Assembly: GCA_014549065.1 (NCBI GenBank)
Contig: JACDOX010000003.1
Location: 13,326,877-13,390,876 of the forward strand
DNA: 64,000 nt
Source: Cardinalis cardinalis
Taxonomy: Eukaryota; Chordata; Aves; Passeriformes; Cardinalidae
Direction: 5' to 3'
Below, in pieces: positions 48,791 to 61,800 of the stretch (positions are counted from its first letter, which is position 1; each line of letters starts with the position of its first letter). The notes beneath the pieces are model-generated. The model saw only the letters and a program-made list of their open reading frames with translations, did no database searches and was not told where the DNA came from. The translations under genes and the position numbers were made by a program.

Positions 48791-51700
48791 GTCTCTGGGG
48801 AGACAGCACATGGGGCAGCCTGTGCTCCCCACAGATATCCTGCCAGCAATGCCATTCCCCCCCATATTAGCAAGAATGTGTGATNGGCCCAAGGTGAGGA
48901 TAGACCTTGTTTACTGTCAGACCTGTCTTTGCTTATTTTGATCCACAAATTATTTTCTTCTTCTCATAAATTTATCCTATAGCTTGAATTTAGGCAACAA
49001 AAGTGAATGGGGAAAGGGCATTCAAGAAAGGGAGGAGAAAGGTGTGGGGAACATGGTGTGGATGGCTGGCACTCAGAGTGAATGGAAATTAGGTGAGCAA
49101 AGTAAATAATCAGTATCTGGCTGATGCAGAGTTTAGGGCATTTAATTTAATGTTTGGAGAAGGATCCCAGGTCAGGCTGAGGCACAGGGTAAACTCATTG
49201 AGGCCGTCTTTAGGTTCTCATTGTATTAGCACCAGGAGCCATAGTTCTCCTGCTGTTACTGGATTTCTGTGTAAAAGTGAATCTAAACTGGGTGTTTCTG
49301 TTCACCTTGAGTAAAATGAAGGCATAATAAATAAGTCAATAAAATCTGTCTTTGTGAGGAAGTAAAACAGCCCCTTTGTGTATGTAGATGCCAACGCCCA
49401 NAGCACCCTTGTAAAAGAGAAGCGGCAGCTCTCCTCCCAGTCCCTTCCTGGTGTGACTGTGACAGTGAGTGCAATCTGCACCAGCCCTTTCTGCTCCTGC
49501 AGAGCACTAGGAGAGTTAAAACAAAGAGCCAAACACTCTTGAAAATGAAGAGNCAGCAGGGGCTTGGCATCTGTTTTGAGAAAGGAGGAAGTATGAGTAA
49601 ATATTTGAGGGGAACAACCGTTTTAGTCTTCTCAGGGGCCCNGTCTATTGGGTTTTGCTGAGGCCAGAAGGATGAAGCCCTGTGTTTATCATTAGGACTA
49701 GGTACACACGGTTCCATGGATTTTGTACNTTTACAGCTGCTCTGGAATAATTTAAGAGAAAAAAATAATCCTTTATGGTCCTTGATTATCAGGTTACAGT
49801 TTATTAGAGATGTAAGTGCCAGCAATTTAAATGACTCTGTATTAGATTGTCCTTGAAAAAGCAAAATTCTTAACTAAAAGGNCATTGAATTTTTTATGAA
49901 ACAATAGTGCCATTTTAGATGGAACAAGCACTGTATATTTTTACGTTTTAAATCATTGAGTACTTCTAAGCAAAGTATCTGTGCATTGTTTATCTTTCTT
50001 CTTTATGAACAAAAATATTTTATTGCTAGCTATTATGAACTCCACAATCTCTATACAGAGATTATAAAGGCCTAGATACAGGGCACTATCAATAACCTTA
50101 GTTAAGGTTTCAGCTCTATTACCTTCCTCCACTGATAGCATTCACCATGGATTGAATGACAGTCAAAAGCATGCTACAAGAATGAACCTCTACCTCTATG
50201 AAGAATTATTCTATAGGGCCATATATCACACAGATTTCTGAAAGTATGGCTGCTCTTTATATTGCAGTTTGCTGCTGCCATTTCACCGTGCAAAGGATTG
50301 TAAAGCTGGAGGGTTACAGAAGGACGCTTGTGTGAAGCTGTATTGAGTGCTGGCTGCAGTGGCTTGTCTGTACTTGATTGTCTTCCAGATCTCTGGGGTT
50401 GTGCTCCACCTGTGCCAAAGAGTGTGTCGTCTAGTGGTTCCCATCCTTTCTGGAGCCAAGCCTCATGTTCGAACCCTGGCAGTGTCCCACGCTTCCTTGG
50501 AGTGAGCTCCAACTGGATCATGGCTTGGAGTCCTGGTTTGCTGCTTGCGCATGTATGTGTGCACCTGCTTTTCCATGGGAAGTGTTAGCAAGTACAGTTT
50601 GGTGTGCTAATGCAAANTCTGTTGGAGCAGGTTGCCCACCTGAAGTCAGTCTCTTACATGCACGGCAACCGCATTTCTGCTGAGATTTCTGGAAACCCTG
50701 CTGCAGTTTAAAAGGGAGAAATAGAACTGTTCCCAGCTCTTTAGACTCATAACTGGACTGCTTTTGGAACTAGTTTTTTCCCTTTAGACTGGTAATTGGA
50801 CTGGTTTTTGAACTGCACCCTCTATACCCTCACTCCATTCATGCATATATGCAGTGTACTTTAGAATAGTCTGGGGGTTCTGTACTCTTACTACTGCCCT
50901 CAGAGGTGTTCCAGTGGAAATCTCTGTCCCTCAGATCCCTCAGCAGGGAGAAAGGTTTATTTTGTCAGCAGCTGCAGCATGAGGTGTTAGTTGTAGGCCT
51001 GCCTCTAGAAAGCAGGGTTGAACTCTGGCTTCTGGATAGTACTGAGGGGGAAGCTGTGATGTGTAGCTGGGCTTCTAGCAGAATACTGCAAGTCTAAGGT
51101 GCCACTTTTATTCTAATGTTCAAAGGAGTGTAGATGATATTGCCATGCAAATAATGAATATCTGGTTTTTCTTCACATTTGCTTTATTAGCATTGTTTTT
51201 CTGTGCCAGATTCTAGCTCGAGTTGAAGCCATGCTGCAGAAAGGCAAATTATCTTGTGTTTGCTTTAGCCCAAAAGAGTACACAAAGCACTGGAGCTCTC
51301 CAAACCCACATCAAAGATGAACTTACCCTCCATTGCTCCTGCCGCATCTATCAAAAAGGGCAAGCATTTGCCACTGCATGGAGAGATACTTAACTTCCTG
51401 CTAATGTAGCAAATTACTTTTCCCCTTCTTGCTTGGAGAAGACACTTGAAAATTAAACCTGTGTGGTCTGGGCAAAATGCAGAACAAACCTGGGTGGCAA
51501 ACAGCTTAATGGAGACTATCAGAGCAAAAGGATGTAAGAGAGAAAAGAAATGTTCTGAAGTTGGTGGCAGTATCTTCAAATCTGCAATGNAAGAGGATCA
51601 GCTCAACAGGGAACTTTTTCTGCTGCTGCTTACTGTACCTGTGAAGGAACAAAGTGGGGAGGCCTTCTCAGTACTGCACAAAGCAGGAATTTGTTTTGCC

Positions 51701-51988
51701 TAAAATCTGTCCCACTCAATTACTGGCGGGCTGAGAACTGGACTTGGCTCAGTTTGTACAGCTCTAGCCTCAGGCTTCTGTAAATTATTTTGATCTACAT
51801 GGATCCCTGAGGATCTCTTAACTTGTGAGAGTTCAGCTCCTCAGCCTGTTCCATGAGGGGAAATCATGCCTTGCTGGCAGGGGTCTTGCTGCCCCTTCTG
51901 ATAGCAGCAGTCTGATTCACACTCATAATCATAGCTCCTGGTGCTTCTCTGAAAACTGACTTTCCAACAGTGTAACTACAATTAACTG
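48791..51988. other. Gene desert segment, no gene seen
   Basis: No gene is recognised. The longest frame of the window, 193 codons on the minus strand at 49283-49864, contains four ambiguous codons and resembles no known family. An old imperfect duplication lies at 50739-50814. Confidence 0.6.
50739..50814. repeat. Imperfect direct repeat, period 43 bp
   Basis: A 33-bp segment starting CTTTAGACT at 50739 recurs at 50782 with several substitutions, separated by AGTTTTTTCC. Divergence indicates an older duplication than the perfect ones elsewhere in the window. Confidence 0.8.
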
Positions 51989-52116
51989 TGCAGTGTAAAT
52001 GCCATAGATTAGGCCAAATTATCTATTTAAATTTAAAGAAAATACATTATTACTTTAAAAATATGTATTTTCTTTCTAAAATCATCACCCCAGCTAAGGT
52101 CTATGGCATTTCTGCA
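51989..52116. other. Imperfect hairpin of about 128 nt
   Basis: The outer arms AAATGCCATAGA (51997-52008) and TCTATGGCATTT (52100-52111) are perfectly complementary, and beyond a 3-nt bulge TGCAG (51989-51993) pairs with CTGCA (52112-52116). A second perfect 13-bp pair, AAAGAAAATACAT (52035-52047) with ATGTATTTTCTTT (52063-52075), closes a 15-nt loop. Between the paired parts the arms (26 and 24 nt) are similar but diverged. It may be a fossil palindromic DNA transposon, a non-coding RNA hairpin or a conserved structured element. No TA target duplication was found, and the weak middle argues against a microRNA precursor. Confidence 0.7.
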
Positions 52117-53389
52117 AATGATGACCAGCTGGGGTTAATAGCTGTTCATTGTACCAGAGGTTGTAATTTCTCAGCAGGGTTTTAAATTTTTTTCTNTCAG
52201 AAATTTCCTGTCTTTAGGTCTGTATTGCCTAAATGATACTGATCCTCAAATGTCAGTTGGCATACAGGAGTGCTCCTCTGGCTTACTCANTTTTTTTTGC
52301 AAGCAGAGCGGGGAGCTTGCTGTCAGTTTTGTTTCTCATAGAAAATACACTTTTCAATACATATGTTGGCCTCTCTCTGGGAAATGTTGACTTCAGGGGT
52401 TTTTGGTTTAAAGCTTGTTGGCATTTTTTGTTTATTTTTAGTTACCTTAAAGGTTAGAGCCAAANGTTTACATTTGTTTTCTGTGTGAGAAATAATAATT
52501 ATTTTGCAGGTTCCTACCTCATGTTTTTTCACCAGGAAAATATTATATTGTAAAAATGGACAGGGAAAAGGGAGATTAGCAAACCCCAGTGTTTTCTGCA
52601 GAGATANAGTCAATTTTTCTGTGGCTGAAATGTGTATTCTCTCTGGTTGGACTATTTTTTCTGGTGGAATTTCCTTTGGGGGAATGTGTCATTTTCTTGG
52701 GCCCAAGTGATCTCTTGGTGTCCCTTGGGACTTCAAGTCTTCAGTCCATGTATCCAAGGCCAGTGCTAACCCTGGGTTTGTCATGTCTTCACAAACAGCT
52801 TCCACCACCAGCAGCTTTCCTTCACTAGTGATGTGCTACAGGNTTTTATGGGAAACTCAGGTGAGCCAAGCAGGCAAATGAGTTCTTTGGCTCCTGAAGC
52901 AGCTCATAGCTTGAACTGTTTCGACTGTTTTGTAATGGAACAGTTTTGCTTTTCTGAATAGAGGAATTTTGATGCCAATTATTCCACAGGTGTTTTCTGT
53001 AGGCCAACTTGCAAAAGAAAAGAGTGATTTCTGTATGCCAATTTAGCAACATACATTATGAGTACTGNCATTTTTCTTAGGATTAAGACTGTGCTTTTCA
53101 GTTAAGGGAAGAGCCCAGGTTTACACGATGGAGTATTTGTGGTTTAGCTTCCTGGTTCCACTGCTGAGGATTTACAGTACTGCAAATCTAGACTATCATC
53201 ATGTAAATCCATAGTAATGTAACTATTTCCCTCCATGGAGCTGTCCAGGTTTATACCAGCGAGAATAAGAACAGTACTTGGCCCTTTAATATCTATCTCC
53301 AGATAATAAAAGTCATATGAGGGTTTCACTAAATATTTGGCAAACCTACTAAAACAAGCCCAACAAACTATGCAGGACGTAGATTAATT

Positions 53390-53620
53390 TCCTCCACCAA
53401 GCATCTGGGTTCAGCATTATAATTAGCAGCAGATCTAGTGATATGGCAAACAAAGATGTTTGTGTCAAATAGCTATTTCTGAGAAGAAAAAAAAAGGCAG
53501 AGAGAAAGGGGAGCTTAAATTAATTGAATGTCATTAAATGAGTCCACATTGCTAGCCTGAGTGATAAGCAGTTACTGCCAGAGGTGTTTACAGATGGCAG
53601 CTAGCAAAATTTTCAGTTAT
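53390..53620. promoter_or_regulatory. Candidate conserved element with SOX-dimer-like site
   Basis: At 53450-53463, ACAAA and TTTGT are inverted around GATG, the layout of paired SOX9-type sites. Homeodomain cores lie nearby: ATAATTAGC near 53419 and TTAAATTAATTGAAT near 53515-53529. No repeat family is visible. In mammals a remote enhancer 3' of SATB2 is reported to respond to SOX9, so position and motif agree, but orthology is untested. Confidence 0.35.
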
Positions 53621-54289
53621 ATTATTNGGTTTGGTTCATGACTGTATAGGCATTGCAGGGGCGTGAGGGACTTTAATCTCTCTTTGCTTTCTTACCTCTC
53701 CTAATGGCTGCTTTTCCCACTTGAAATTTCTTTTGATCTCTTGACATGTGAATCACACTTGTTCACTTGGATTCACTTAGACTTTAAATCAGCTCNGCAT
53801 GCTTAGTGCACCTCACGTGGGTGACAGGCAGTGCTTAGAAGAGTTGGCATGGAAGCTTCCTCAACATGTAGCCAAAGCAGGCATATGCACAGCCCAGTGA
53901 AGNTTCTGCATCTCCTGAACTGCCACAGCAATGCTGTACATAAGAAGAGGACAAAGTTCCTGTTTGTATTTTGGAACCTGTAAGTCCCAGTTGCTGCCTG
54001 AAACCTGGGGAGGGGAAAAGAATGACTTATTCAGACCTTCAAAGAGGTCTGAATTGAGCTCTGCTTCTAGAAGGAGTTACAGGTCTTTCTGTGCACTTGA
54101 TAAAGGAAGCTCTGATCTTCCTGAGATTACATCACTCTATAAAAACAGCAGAACTGCAAAGAGTTTGGGTAATGTGAANGAATTCTATGGATTCCTAGAA
54201 TGACTGAATGAAATCGCTATCCAAAATGATCAAGAGTAGTCCAGAGACAGATTTGGCAACTCTTCTAGACTGTTTTACCACAAAATGAC

Positions 54290-54560
54290 CTTGGGTTTAT
54301 AGCTGTGTCACGATAATGTTTGAGCCTTCAGTTTGTGTGCGAGGGCTGTATTCTGCCAGTGGCAAAGGATGCTTTCCCTCATTTATAATCTAGAGATATT
54401 AGACATCATAAAAAGTTCAATATACCAGTGTGATGATAATATATCTGTTGTCTGCACTGCAAACTTCCCAGCTAGCATTCCGGGATTATTTGTCAGGCAG
54501 TAATTAGAATGATGCATTTTAAATCTTCTGAAACAGTGCCAGGAAGAGAATTGCTTTCTG
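54290..54560. promoter_or_regulatory. Candidate conserved non-coding element
   Basis: This repeat-free, A+T-rich block has a CAGTAATTAGAATGATGCATT run near 54499-54519 and several ATAAT/GATAAT cores. The texture is that of a conserved enhancer. No direct evidence of function is visible. Confidence 0.3.
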
Positions 54561-57500
54561 TTTTGAGNAGTGTTAGTAGTGCAGCTGGAAATGCTGCCTA
54601 ATGAAAATACTTTTAAACATCTCTTGGTCTGTGTTTGGTCACAACTTGCCCGAGGAACACAGGCAATCTCTTATGTTCATCTTGCTAGGTTGAAGAATTT
54701 TTAAACAAGTGGTCAGTGCTGAAGTGGAAAGCATGTAGGGAAGAGTCCAGATTTTAATGCCACTGAAGTGAACTGCAAGGAAATCAAAACAGTACCAAAG
54801 AACCAAATACTCAAAATATTCAGAGGGATTTGTAATTCTACCTGATTTTCAGGGTGGAACACATTCCCCTGCAGCCAGTGTGACCTCCAAAGACACCCAG
54901 TGGATTTGAGACCCAGTTCTGGTTCCTAATTTAGAGGACAGCCATACTGATCAGGATGTTTCTCATCAGAACTTTAGTGCAGCATATTAAAAAAGGAGAT
55001 CTATTATGTTATATCTGAGATTTCTAAGTATCAATGCAGAGATATGACCAGAAGATTGGTTGACTTGTCTGGATTCAAACTCTGGCAGAATAGGGATGAA
55101 AATTAAGTATTAAATTTTGAAACAAAGCTTTAAAAGGTAGTTTTCATAATATTATTTAGTTAACTTTTCATAAGGAGCCCTAGTCATTTGTGATCAAAAC
55201 TGTTATGTCTACAATGAAACAAATATTTATTTCATTTGTTTATAATCTACACCCAGGAGTGAAGGCTCTGGTCAGGTCATGCTTCTGTGACTGGGGCATT
55301 AAGTTACACTAAAGTCAGACTCTAGCAATAATATTTCCTGCTCAGGCTCCATAGTAGTAGTAGTCTATTAATCCTGGGATTTAGAGAAAGTTGATGAATG
55401 AACAGATGCCTACATGTCCTCTTTGCTGCCCAAATCAGTGAGACAAACACTTGGTAAAGTAGAATAGAAATAAATTGGTAAGTTTAAAATATTCAGATGT
55501 TATCTTTTGGTCACCCTAGCCTTTCTCAGAGCGAAAGTCAAATTTATGTGTGGCTGTGTTCTCCACTAGACTAATTTTGAGATTTCTGCCTTTCCAACCA
55601 GCTTTTGGGAACATTGTAAAGGTTTGTCGCACATCCTTTATACTGAATGCNACATCCTCAGCTAATGTAAACTAGCACAGCAAAGCCAACTTGTGCTCAT
55701 TTACTGCAACNCTTGGCAAGACTGAAGGAGATTAAGAGGAAATCATTGTCCTGTAGAGAAGAAACAAACATATGCATGTTGAAAATTGTTTCAATTCTTA
55801 GCCCAGTTTTGTTGTCCTACTCTGGAGCCTGTGTGCATGGGTGTCTCTAAAGGTGAGGATCCATGTGCTGCACTGTGAAAATTGCTGTCACTAGGAAGCA
55901 TTTGCAGGATAAATCCATCTGCAGTCACTCTTTGGCTCTTGATCTGGAGCTGGCACACTGTTTAGATTCTTAAATGTGGCTCCTGCCCTAACACTGAAAT
56001 CTTTCTTGGGGATACACTTCCCACTTTCACTTTGGGTTATGTGATCTCTATGATATCTAAAATTGTTTCTATGCTTTTCCACCTCTTTCCAAGCAGTTCC
56101 ACAAAAATCCTGCTGGAATCACAGCGAGGATGCCCACGGGTTTTTTGCCCTCAAGCTATGGGAAAGAAGCAGGAGGCACTGCTCGGGCCAAGGCCGTCGC
56201 TGGCTGTTGATGAATGAAGGTCCTCTCTCACTGCCTATTCTTGCACTGATGGGTTTCATGCTCCCATCTCGGCAGTGTCCTCAGCCTTGCAGCTTCTTAG
56301 AGGCCAGTGCTACCTGCTGGGGCGAGGTGTGGCAGCTCAGAAATGTCTCCTCAGGACCCTGACAAGCAACAGCATTGCTGGAAGATCAGGATGGTGTTCA
56401 TCCCTGTGCTCAGAGAAAGACCCTGTCTTGTGTCTTTGAAAGGTGAAGGGGAGAGGTGTCTCCTCTGTGTCTTTCTTCTACAGGGCAAGATGAGTCCCAG
56501 TTTGGTAGCTGGCATGCAACTTCATTCCTTCTGTTTTTTTTTTTCTTTAGTCTTATTTTCTCTCTGTAGTGCAAAAATAGTATCAGTAACACATTTATAT
56601 CCTCCAGGAAAGGTAACATGTGGACAATGTTGCAAAACTCCAGGTGGGAGCTGTGGCTGTCATACAGAAATGACATATGTACAAGTTACCAAATATACAC
56701 AGAAGCTTTGAAGGAGAAAGGTGTGATTTCAGAGAATATTATTTCATGATTCCTGAGAAAAATGGGAAACCNGGTTCATTGCCCCTCATGGGAGTTTTCA
56801 TGGCACTGAATTACTTAACAGTTAGCTNTGAAAGTCCTTATGTGAGGTGAAGGACACCTTGATTATGTCTTCCCTTGGTAGATGTGCATATTGCACTGTA
56901 TCTAGGTACAAGTGAAGATTGGGTGTAGTGGTAGCACAGGAGAAGGAGCTATCCCAGGGACTGGGAGCGCAACAAGTTCTCAAGACTTGCCTGAGTCAGT
57001 TCCTGCCCTCAGGAGTGCTTCTTCCAATCCAAGAGCCACTATCTCCTGCCTGTGTGGCTCAGCCCTGCTGGCTGCTGAGCCTCCTAGTTCCTGAGAACTC
57101 TTGCCTTCAATATGTGATGTAAGAGTGGCATGGAATGACCAGAGCTGGAGTGACCCCATACATCACTCTAGCACACCTGGCCTCTCACTAGCTGNGTGAT
57201 CTCCTTTTGCAGCGGAGTTTCCTTGCAGGCAGGGACAGCTGNATTAGACAACGAGGAGCTTGTCTTTCCAGTGCTGCTTCTCTGCAGAGCTCCTGTGACA
57301 GCCAAGAGCCTGCAAATCCTACCCATAAGGAACCTTGTCTCCTTGTCTACAGCTCTGAGCATATGCCTTGGCAGTGCCTTAGTTTGGGGACCCGGCCAAA
57401 GGTGTGTTTGGGTCAGGACAGGGCAATTTGTACCTCAGTTTGTTGGCAAGTTACTTGTGTGCAGAATTACGTATGGGAGAATTGGCTGCTCAGAAGATTT

Positions 57501-58552
57501 CTCTGAACACTGCTCCATTGCTCCTAAGACATTTGCCATGCTTGCCCTAAAGCCCCTAAGGAACACTATCTTCTCTCCTGGTTCCTGACAAGCCATGGCA
57601 ATGGGGCTGGGCAGACCTGTGTATGACCAGCCCTGCTTATCTGCTGATTGACAGCAGAGGCATGGACTGATGGGAAAAGGCAAATGCTTTTGTGAAACAC
57701 TTTTTTATTTTTTGTGGGAAAATTTTAATGAAAGTGTTTTCTATGGATAGAAAATCTTAAGTATTTTTAAAAATTCACAGCCAAAATGTTTCATCNTAAA
57801 CGAGCAATATTCCTGTTGGAGCCAGTGTCTGTCTTCTTGATGGGAATTGTAGCTCCATTCCCNTTCTTTTATGTGCTTAGGACTTTGTAATTGTCCTGTA
57901 CCTTCTCTAATGAACTGCAGCCAGGGATTCTAGCAGTGATATGCTCCTCTTTTTCACAGGCAGGGTTCTATGATGAAGCATGAAATATGGGCAGCTAACC
58001 CATGGAGGAGGTGGGATATCCTCCAAACCCCAGTACTGATATAGTGTTGTTGCTCTGGTATGAATAAAAAAAAAAAATCTTCCTTATTTTTTCTTCCTTG
58101 CCCACCCTCCATCAATCTGGAAAAAATCCATTTCAAGAAAAAAAAAAAGAAAATTTTCTCTAGAAGAGAAGAAAGCAGTTGATAAGGAGGAAACATAATA
58201 ATTATACAGAGCCAGTTATACAAGATTGTCCATCTGTTGGCTCTTGTTCTGTCAGTGGCTCCCTGGTAGTGTCCATCACTTGTCTGTCATTCAACAGAGT
58301 AACCCCCACTTTCATGAGACGTGGCAGTGAATTTCAGGCTCACAGCAGGAACTGGTGTGTCTTCACTTCAGCGGGAACAGGGCCCAGCCCTGAGCTCGTC
58401 CCACTCAGCCAGATACTCTCCAAAAGTTGTGATCTTTTCAGCACAGATTTTGGCTTCTTTCAGCTCATTCTGCATATACACATTGGAGCATAAGCTAGCT
58501 CCTTAAATAAAAATCAAAGCAAAGCACTTGACTTCAGAAGAATAGGAGACCC

Positions 58553-58590
58553 AAAAGGAAAAAAAAAGAAAAAAAGAGAAAGAAAAAAGG
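58553..58590. repeat. A/G-only tract (38 nt)
   Basis: Every base is A or G, mainly A runs broken by G. It is simple low-complexity sequence 160 bp before the A/C-rich tract. Confidence 0.88.
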
Positions 58591-58747
58591 CTGCTTAGCT
58601 AGTGGGCTGAGCAGATGCTGTAGGTTGTTATAGCAACTTGANTTCTAAAAACAGGAGAGAATACCCACATGCTGCCCACATCTCCTGAAGAACCCACACT
58701 CCAGATTTCAAAATCCAGGCATTGAGGAAACACTATTTCCTATTATT

Positions 58748-58864
58748 AAAAAAAAACCCCACCAAAACACCAAAAAAATCCCAACAAAAATCCCAAGAAC
58801 AAAACAACCACCTCCCACCCCCAAACCAACAAGAAATCAACCAAACCAGCCAACTAAAAAACAA
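58748..58864. repeat. A/C-rich low-complexity tract (about 117 nt)
   Basis: The first 31 bases are only A or C, and the whole tract holds only a handful of T and G bases. A runs alternate with CC to CCCCC runs. It is the mirror in composition of the G/T tract at 34281-34349. Confidence 0.88.
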
Positions 58865-61800
58865 TGGGTAAATCATCCTCAGAAAAATCAACATACATTA
58901 TCCTGTGAAAGAGAAGAGCTCTTTTAGATGCTTCAGAGCTTCAGAAAGGCTTATGGTATCATTTGTTATGATATTTAAAGCAGTGTGTGTGCGTGCCTGC
59001 GTGTGATGTGGATTTCAGCTCTCAAAGAGAACTTGAAAGCCTTCCAGCAAAAACGTAAGCACTCTGACAAAGATTTCTGTGGAGGGAATAACTGTCAGCA
59101 GTAGATACCAAGGTGACAGTGAGCAGTTGTAACATCAAACCTAAAACACCAGTTTTGTATACTTGTATGAGAAATAATGACTCCTNAGACAGTGCCTGTC
59201 TGTCGGGGCGGAGAAAAAGCACTGATCAGTAGTAAANCTAGGAGATAAAGCTTCAGACAGGTAAAATGGAAAGTTTTCATAGTAAAATATCAAGTTATAT
59301 GTGAAAATATGTAAATCAGACACCATGTTACTATGGCCTGGAGAGGCAAATAGGTGTCTTGACTCAGCTGAGCCCTGGACCAGACCTCCTGCTTGCACAT
59401 GAAATATTGCTTGATTTGGAATCTTTATCTGTTCAAATTTTATCTGAGTAATTTGTGTGGGAATATAACAGCCTGAGATGCTCCTCTGGAAAAGGCAGGG
59501 AACTTGAAATGCCACATTTGGTTATTCTTTCTTAATTTTATGTTGTGGGGGTTTTTTGTGTCAGACTATTTGTGCTAAAAGTCATCTGTGAATTCATGCC
59601 TTGGGTAACCCATCCTCCAGCTGACTTCACACAGTGAAAGCAGCTCACAGCATCATGCTGAGATCAAAGCCAGGTTTTGAACAAAGCTGGCTGCTGGGAA
59701 TGGGGCAAAGAGAGAATGGACTGTTGTGACACACAGAGACCAACATCCGGACAGGTAGGAGCTTTTCCAACAGAAGGGCAACAGAAAGACAGGGCAGAAC
59801 CATGAGTCTCTACTCTGTCGAGACAGCAGCAGCTCCACTCCAGGCNGGCTGGTGGCCCAGGGGTGGCATCCTTGGGCCATTTGTGTGTGTGCTCTTCCCC
59901 AGCTGGTGTGGCCTGAGAGCCTGAGGAGCAAATCTCAGCAGCTGGCCCAGTGCTGCCTTCCCTTCTCCCAGGCATGAGACGGCACAGGAGGGTTTTGTGG
60001 GCAGATTAGTGGAGACAAAAGGTACNAGTTGCCCAGGTATGGCAGCATGGAAGCTCTTATGTGTGTGCTGGCACAAACCTGCTAAGGGGTGAATCCTTGT
60101 TTGCCTGCAAAAGGAGGCAGTAACTCTTACATGAGGCAAAAAAAGTTACTCCTGAAGGTCTNTTGAACTTTTCTCTCCTTACTCATTTCTAGAGCTATAA
60201 TTTTCAGTAGAAGGTAGCTCAGGCCAGCTGTTTGCTGTACTCATCTTCCAAAAATAGTGTATCTGGTCAGAATTTTTCTTTTTTTTCCCCTTTAATTCAA
60301 AAATGTCTGAAAGATATTGCCCAAACATACCTCCAGTAGTAATAATATTTAACTATACATCTTCAGACAGAAAAGAGTATGGAAGCTATTAAACCCAGAG
60401 GCAAATATTTTCTGAGTTATGGGTGTCACAAAACTGAGTTATAGGTAGAATGTGAATGGTTTTGCAATCTTCATAGCAGGTGTTAAAACCATTATGCTAA
60501 AATAATTATTTATTTTTCTTGAAAGTGTAACCTCAGATTTTTAAAGCTAGCCTGGAAGAAGTATAGAGGAATGTGTTTTCATCTGTGAATAAATTAAGCA
60601 GGAGATCCTGGAGATGGGGTGTAAAGGAGAGTTAGTAAAGGGAGGAGGTCTGGTTTTAAAAATTATAATTAAAAAAAAAAAACAGCAACAGAAAAATCAA
60701 ATTATGTGTTGCATTTTGTTTGTTTGTTGGTAAATGTCCAACCAGCAGTGGAGAGCAGTCCAGGGTACATGCTCAGGCACAGATAAAGCTCTGGTATGTT
60801 GTGGAACAGCTGTTAGATTTAAATCTGGTAGATTTTAGACAAAATAGCCTTTAAGAAAGATTTCTTCCAGCAAACTGGCACGAGTGCTGTGTTAGACATG
60901 ATGCAGTTACTGTGTGAGATAACTCATGGCTTTTGCAAAGNCCGTAAGTGAAAACTACCATGTAGTGCTTGCTCTTGTGTTACATAATGGATTTGTCAGA
61001 GAAGTTTTCCTTAATGGTCTGTCACACTGGGTGTGAAACACCGGGGGTTCAAATGGAGTAAAAGAAACAGGTTCATGGTTGCCATGAAGGTCACCATGAA
61101 GGTGTCAGCAGCCACAGGTGAACCTCATGGAGCAAGGACAGGTGATGGGCAAAGGAGCTNTGCCCTCCCAGGTGTTCTGGGTCCCAGCAGAGCACCCTTT
61201 TTTGGGGACAGGGGGGTCCCAGGGCCTCAGATGGGAAGGTGCCACTCTTCCCCTGGCTGCGGTGGAAATTGCTGCGTGTGCCTGAGCAGCAGCTCTGCTG
61301 CCTGTAGCACAGGAGCCCCCATAGCCAAGTGTAAATGCTCTGGCAGTGGAGATCTAAGCACTGCCAGGTGGGGAGCTGCAAATTCCTGTCTCAAATTGTG
61401 TTTCTAAAATGGACCTTATGGAAACCAATTAAAGTTTCATTCTGGGAAAGATAAAGCAGACCAAGAGTGCTCGTGCAAAGGCAATTTTCNGTTCTGCTGG
61501 ATGAAACCTCAACATTTTTTGATGAACCACCCATAGTTTCCCTCTCAAGATTTCTGTTAGACAGTCTTATTAGGGCTGAAGAATAATGGGGGAAGGAGAG
61601 TCTAAAAGCCAAAGAGGTCAGTACTCCTGTTTCTCTTANAGTGAAGGCAAGAAGATTTAATTGCTGAGTTTCAACTAGCAAGTGGGATGTAGTCTTCATT
61701 CTTCTGTTGGGTGATGGAGTGGGGAAAGAATAAAAGACCAGATTTTGTCCTTGAGCTTACTGAAAACCCTTATGAGCCTTCTTTGAAAATAATTCCTGGC

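Larger units (their letters stand above)
52117..58552. other. Gene desert segment, no gene seen
   Basis: No gene or RNA gene is recognised. Candidate conserved blocks lie at 53390-53620 and 54290-54560. The frames here (longest 134 codons, 56307-56711 on +) are unrecognised. Poly-A-type runs occur near 58065-58080 and 58138-58150. Confidence 0.65.

Noticed and set aside
49283..49864. Longest open frame of the window, 193 codons, minus strand
   Set aside because: It has four ambiguous codons that may hide stops, no recognisable domain, no splice or start context, and an overlapping open frame in another minus-strand frame.
51989..52116. MicroRNA precursor as the explanation for the hairpin
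   Set aside because: The middle of both arms is poorly paired, so there is no continuous stem of about 22 bp as expected for a precursor.
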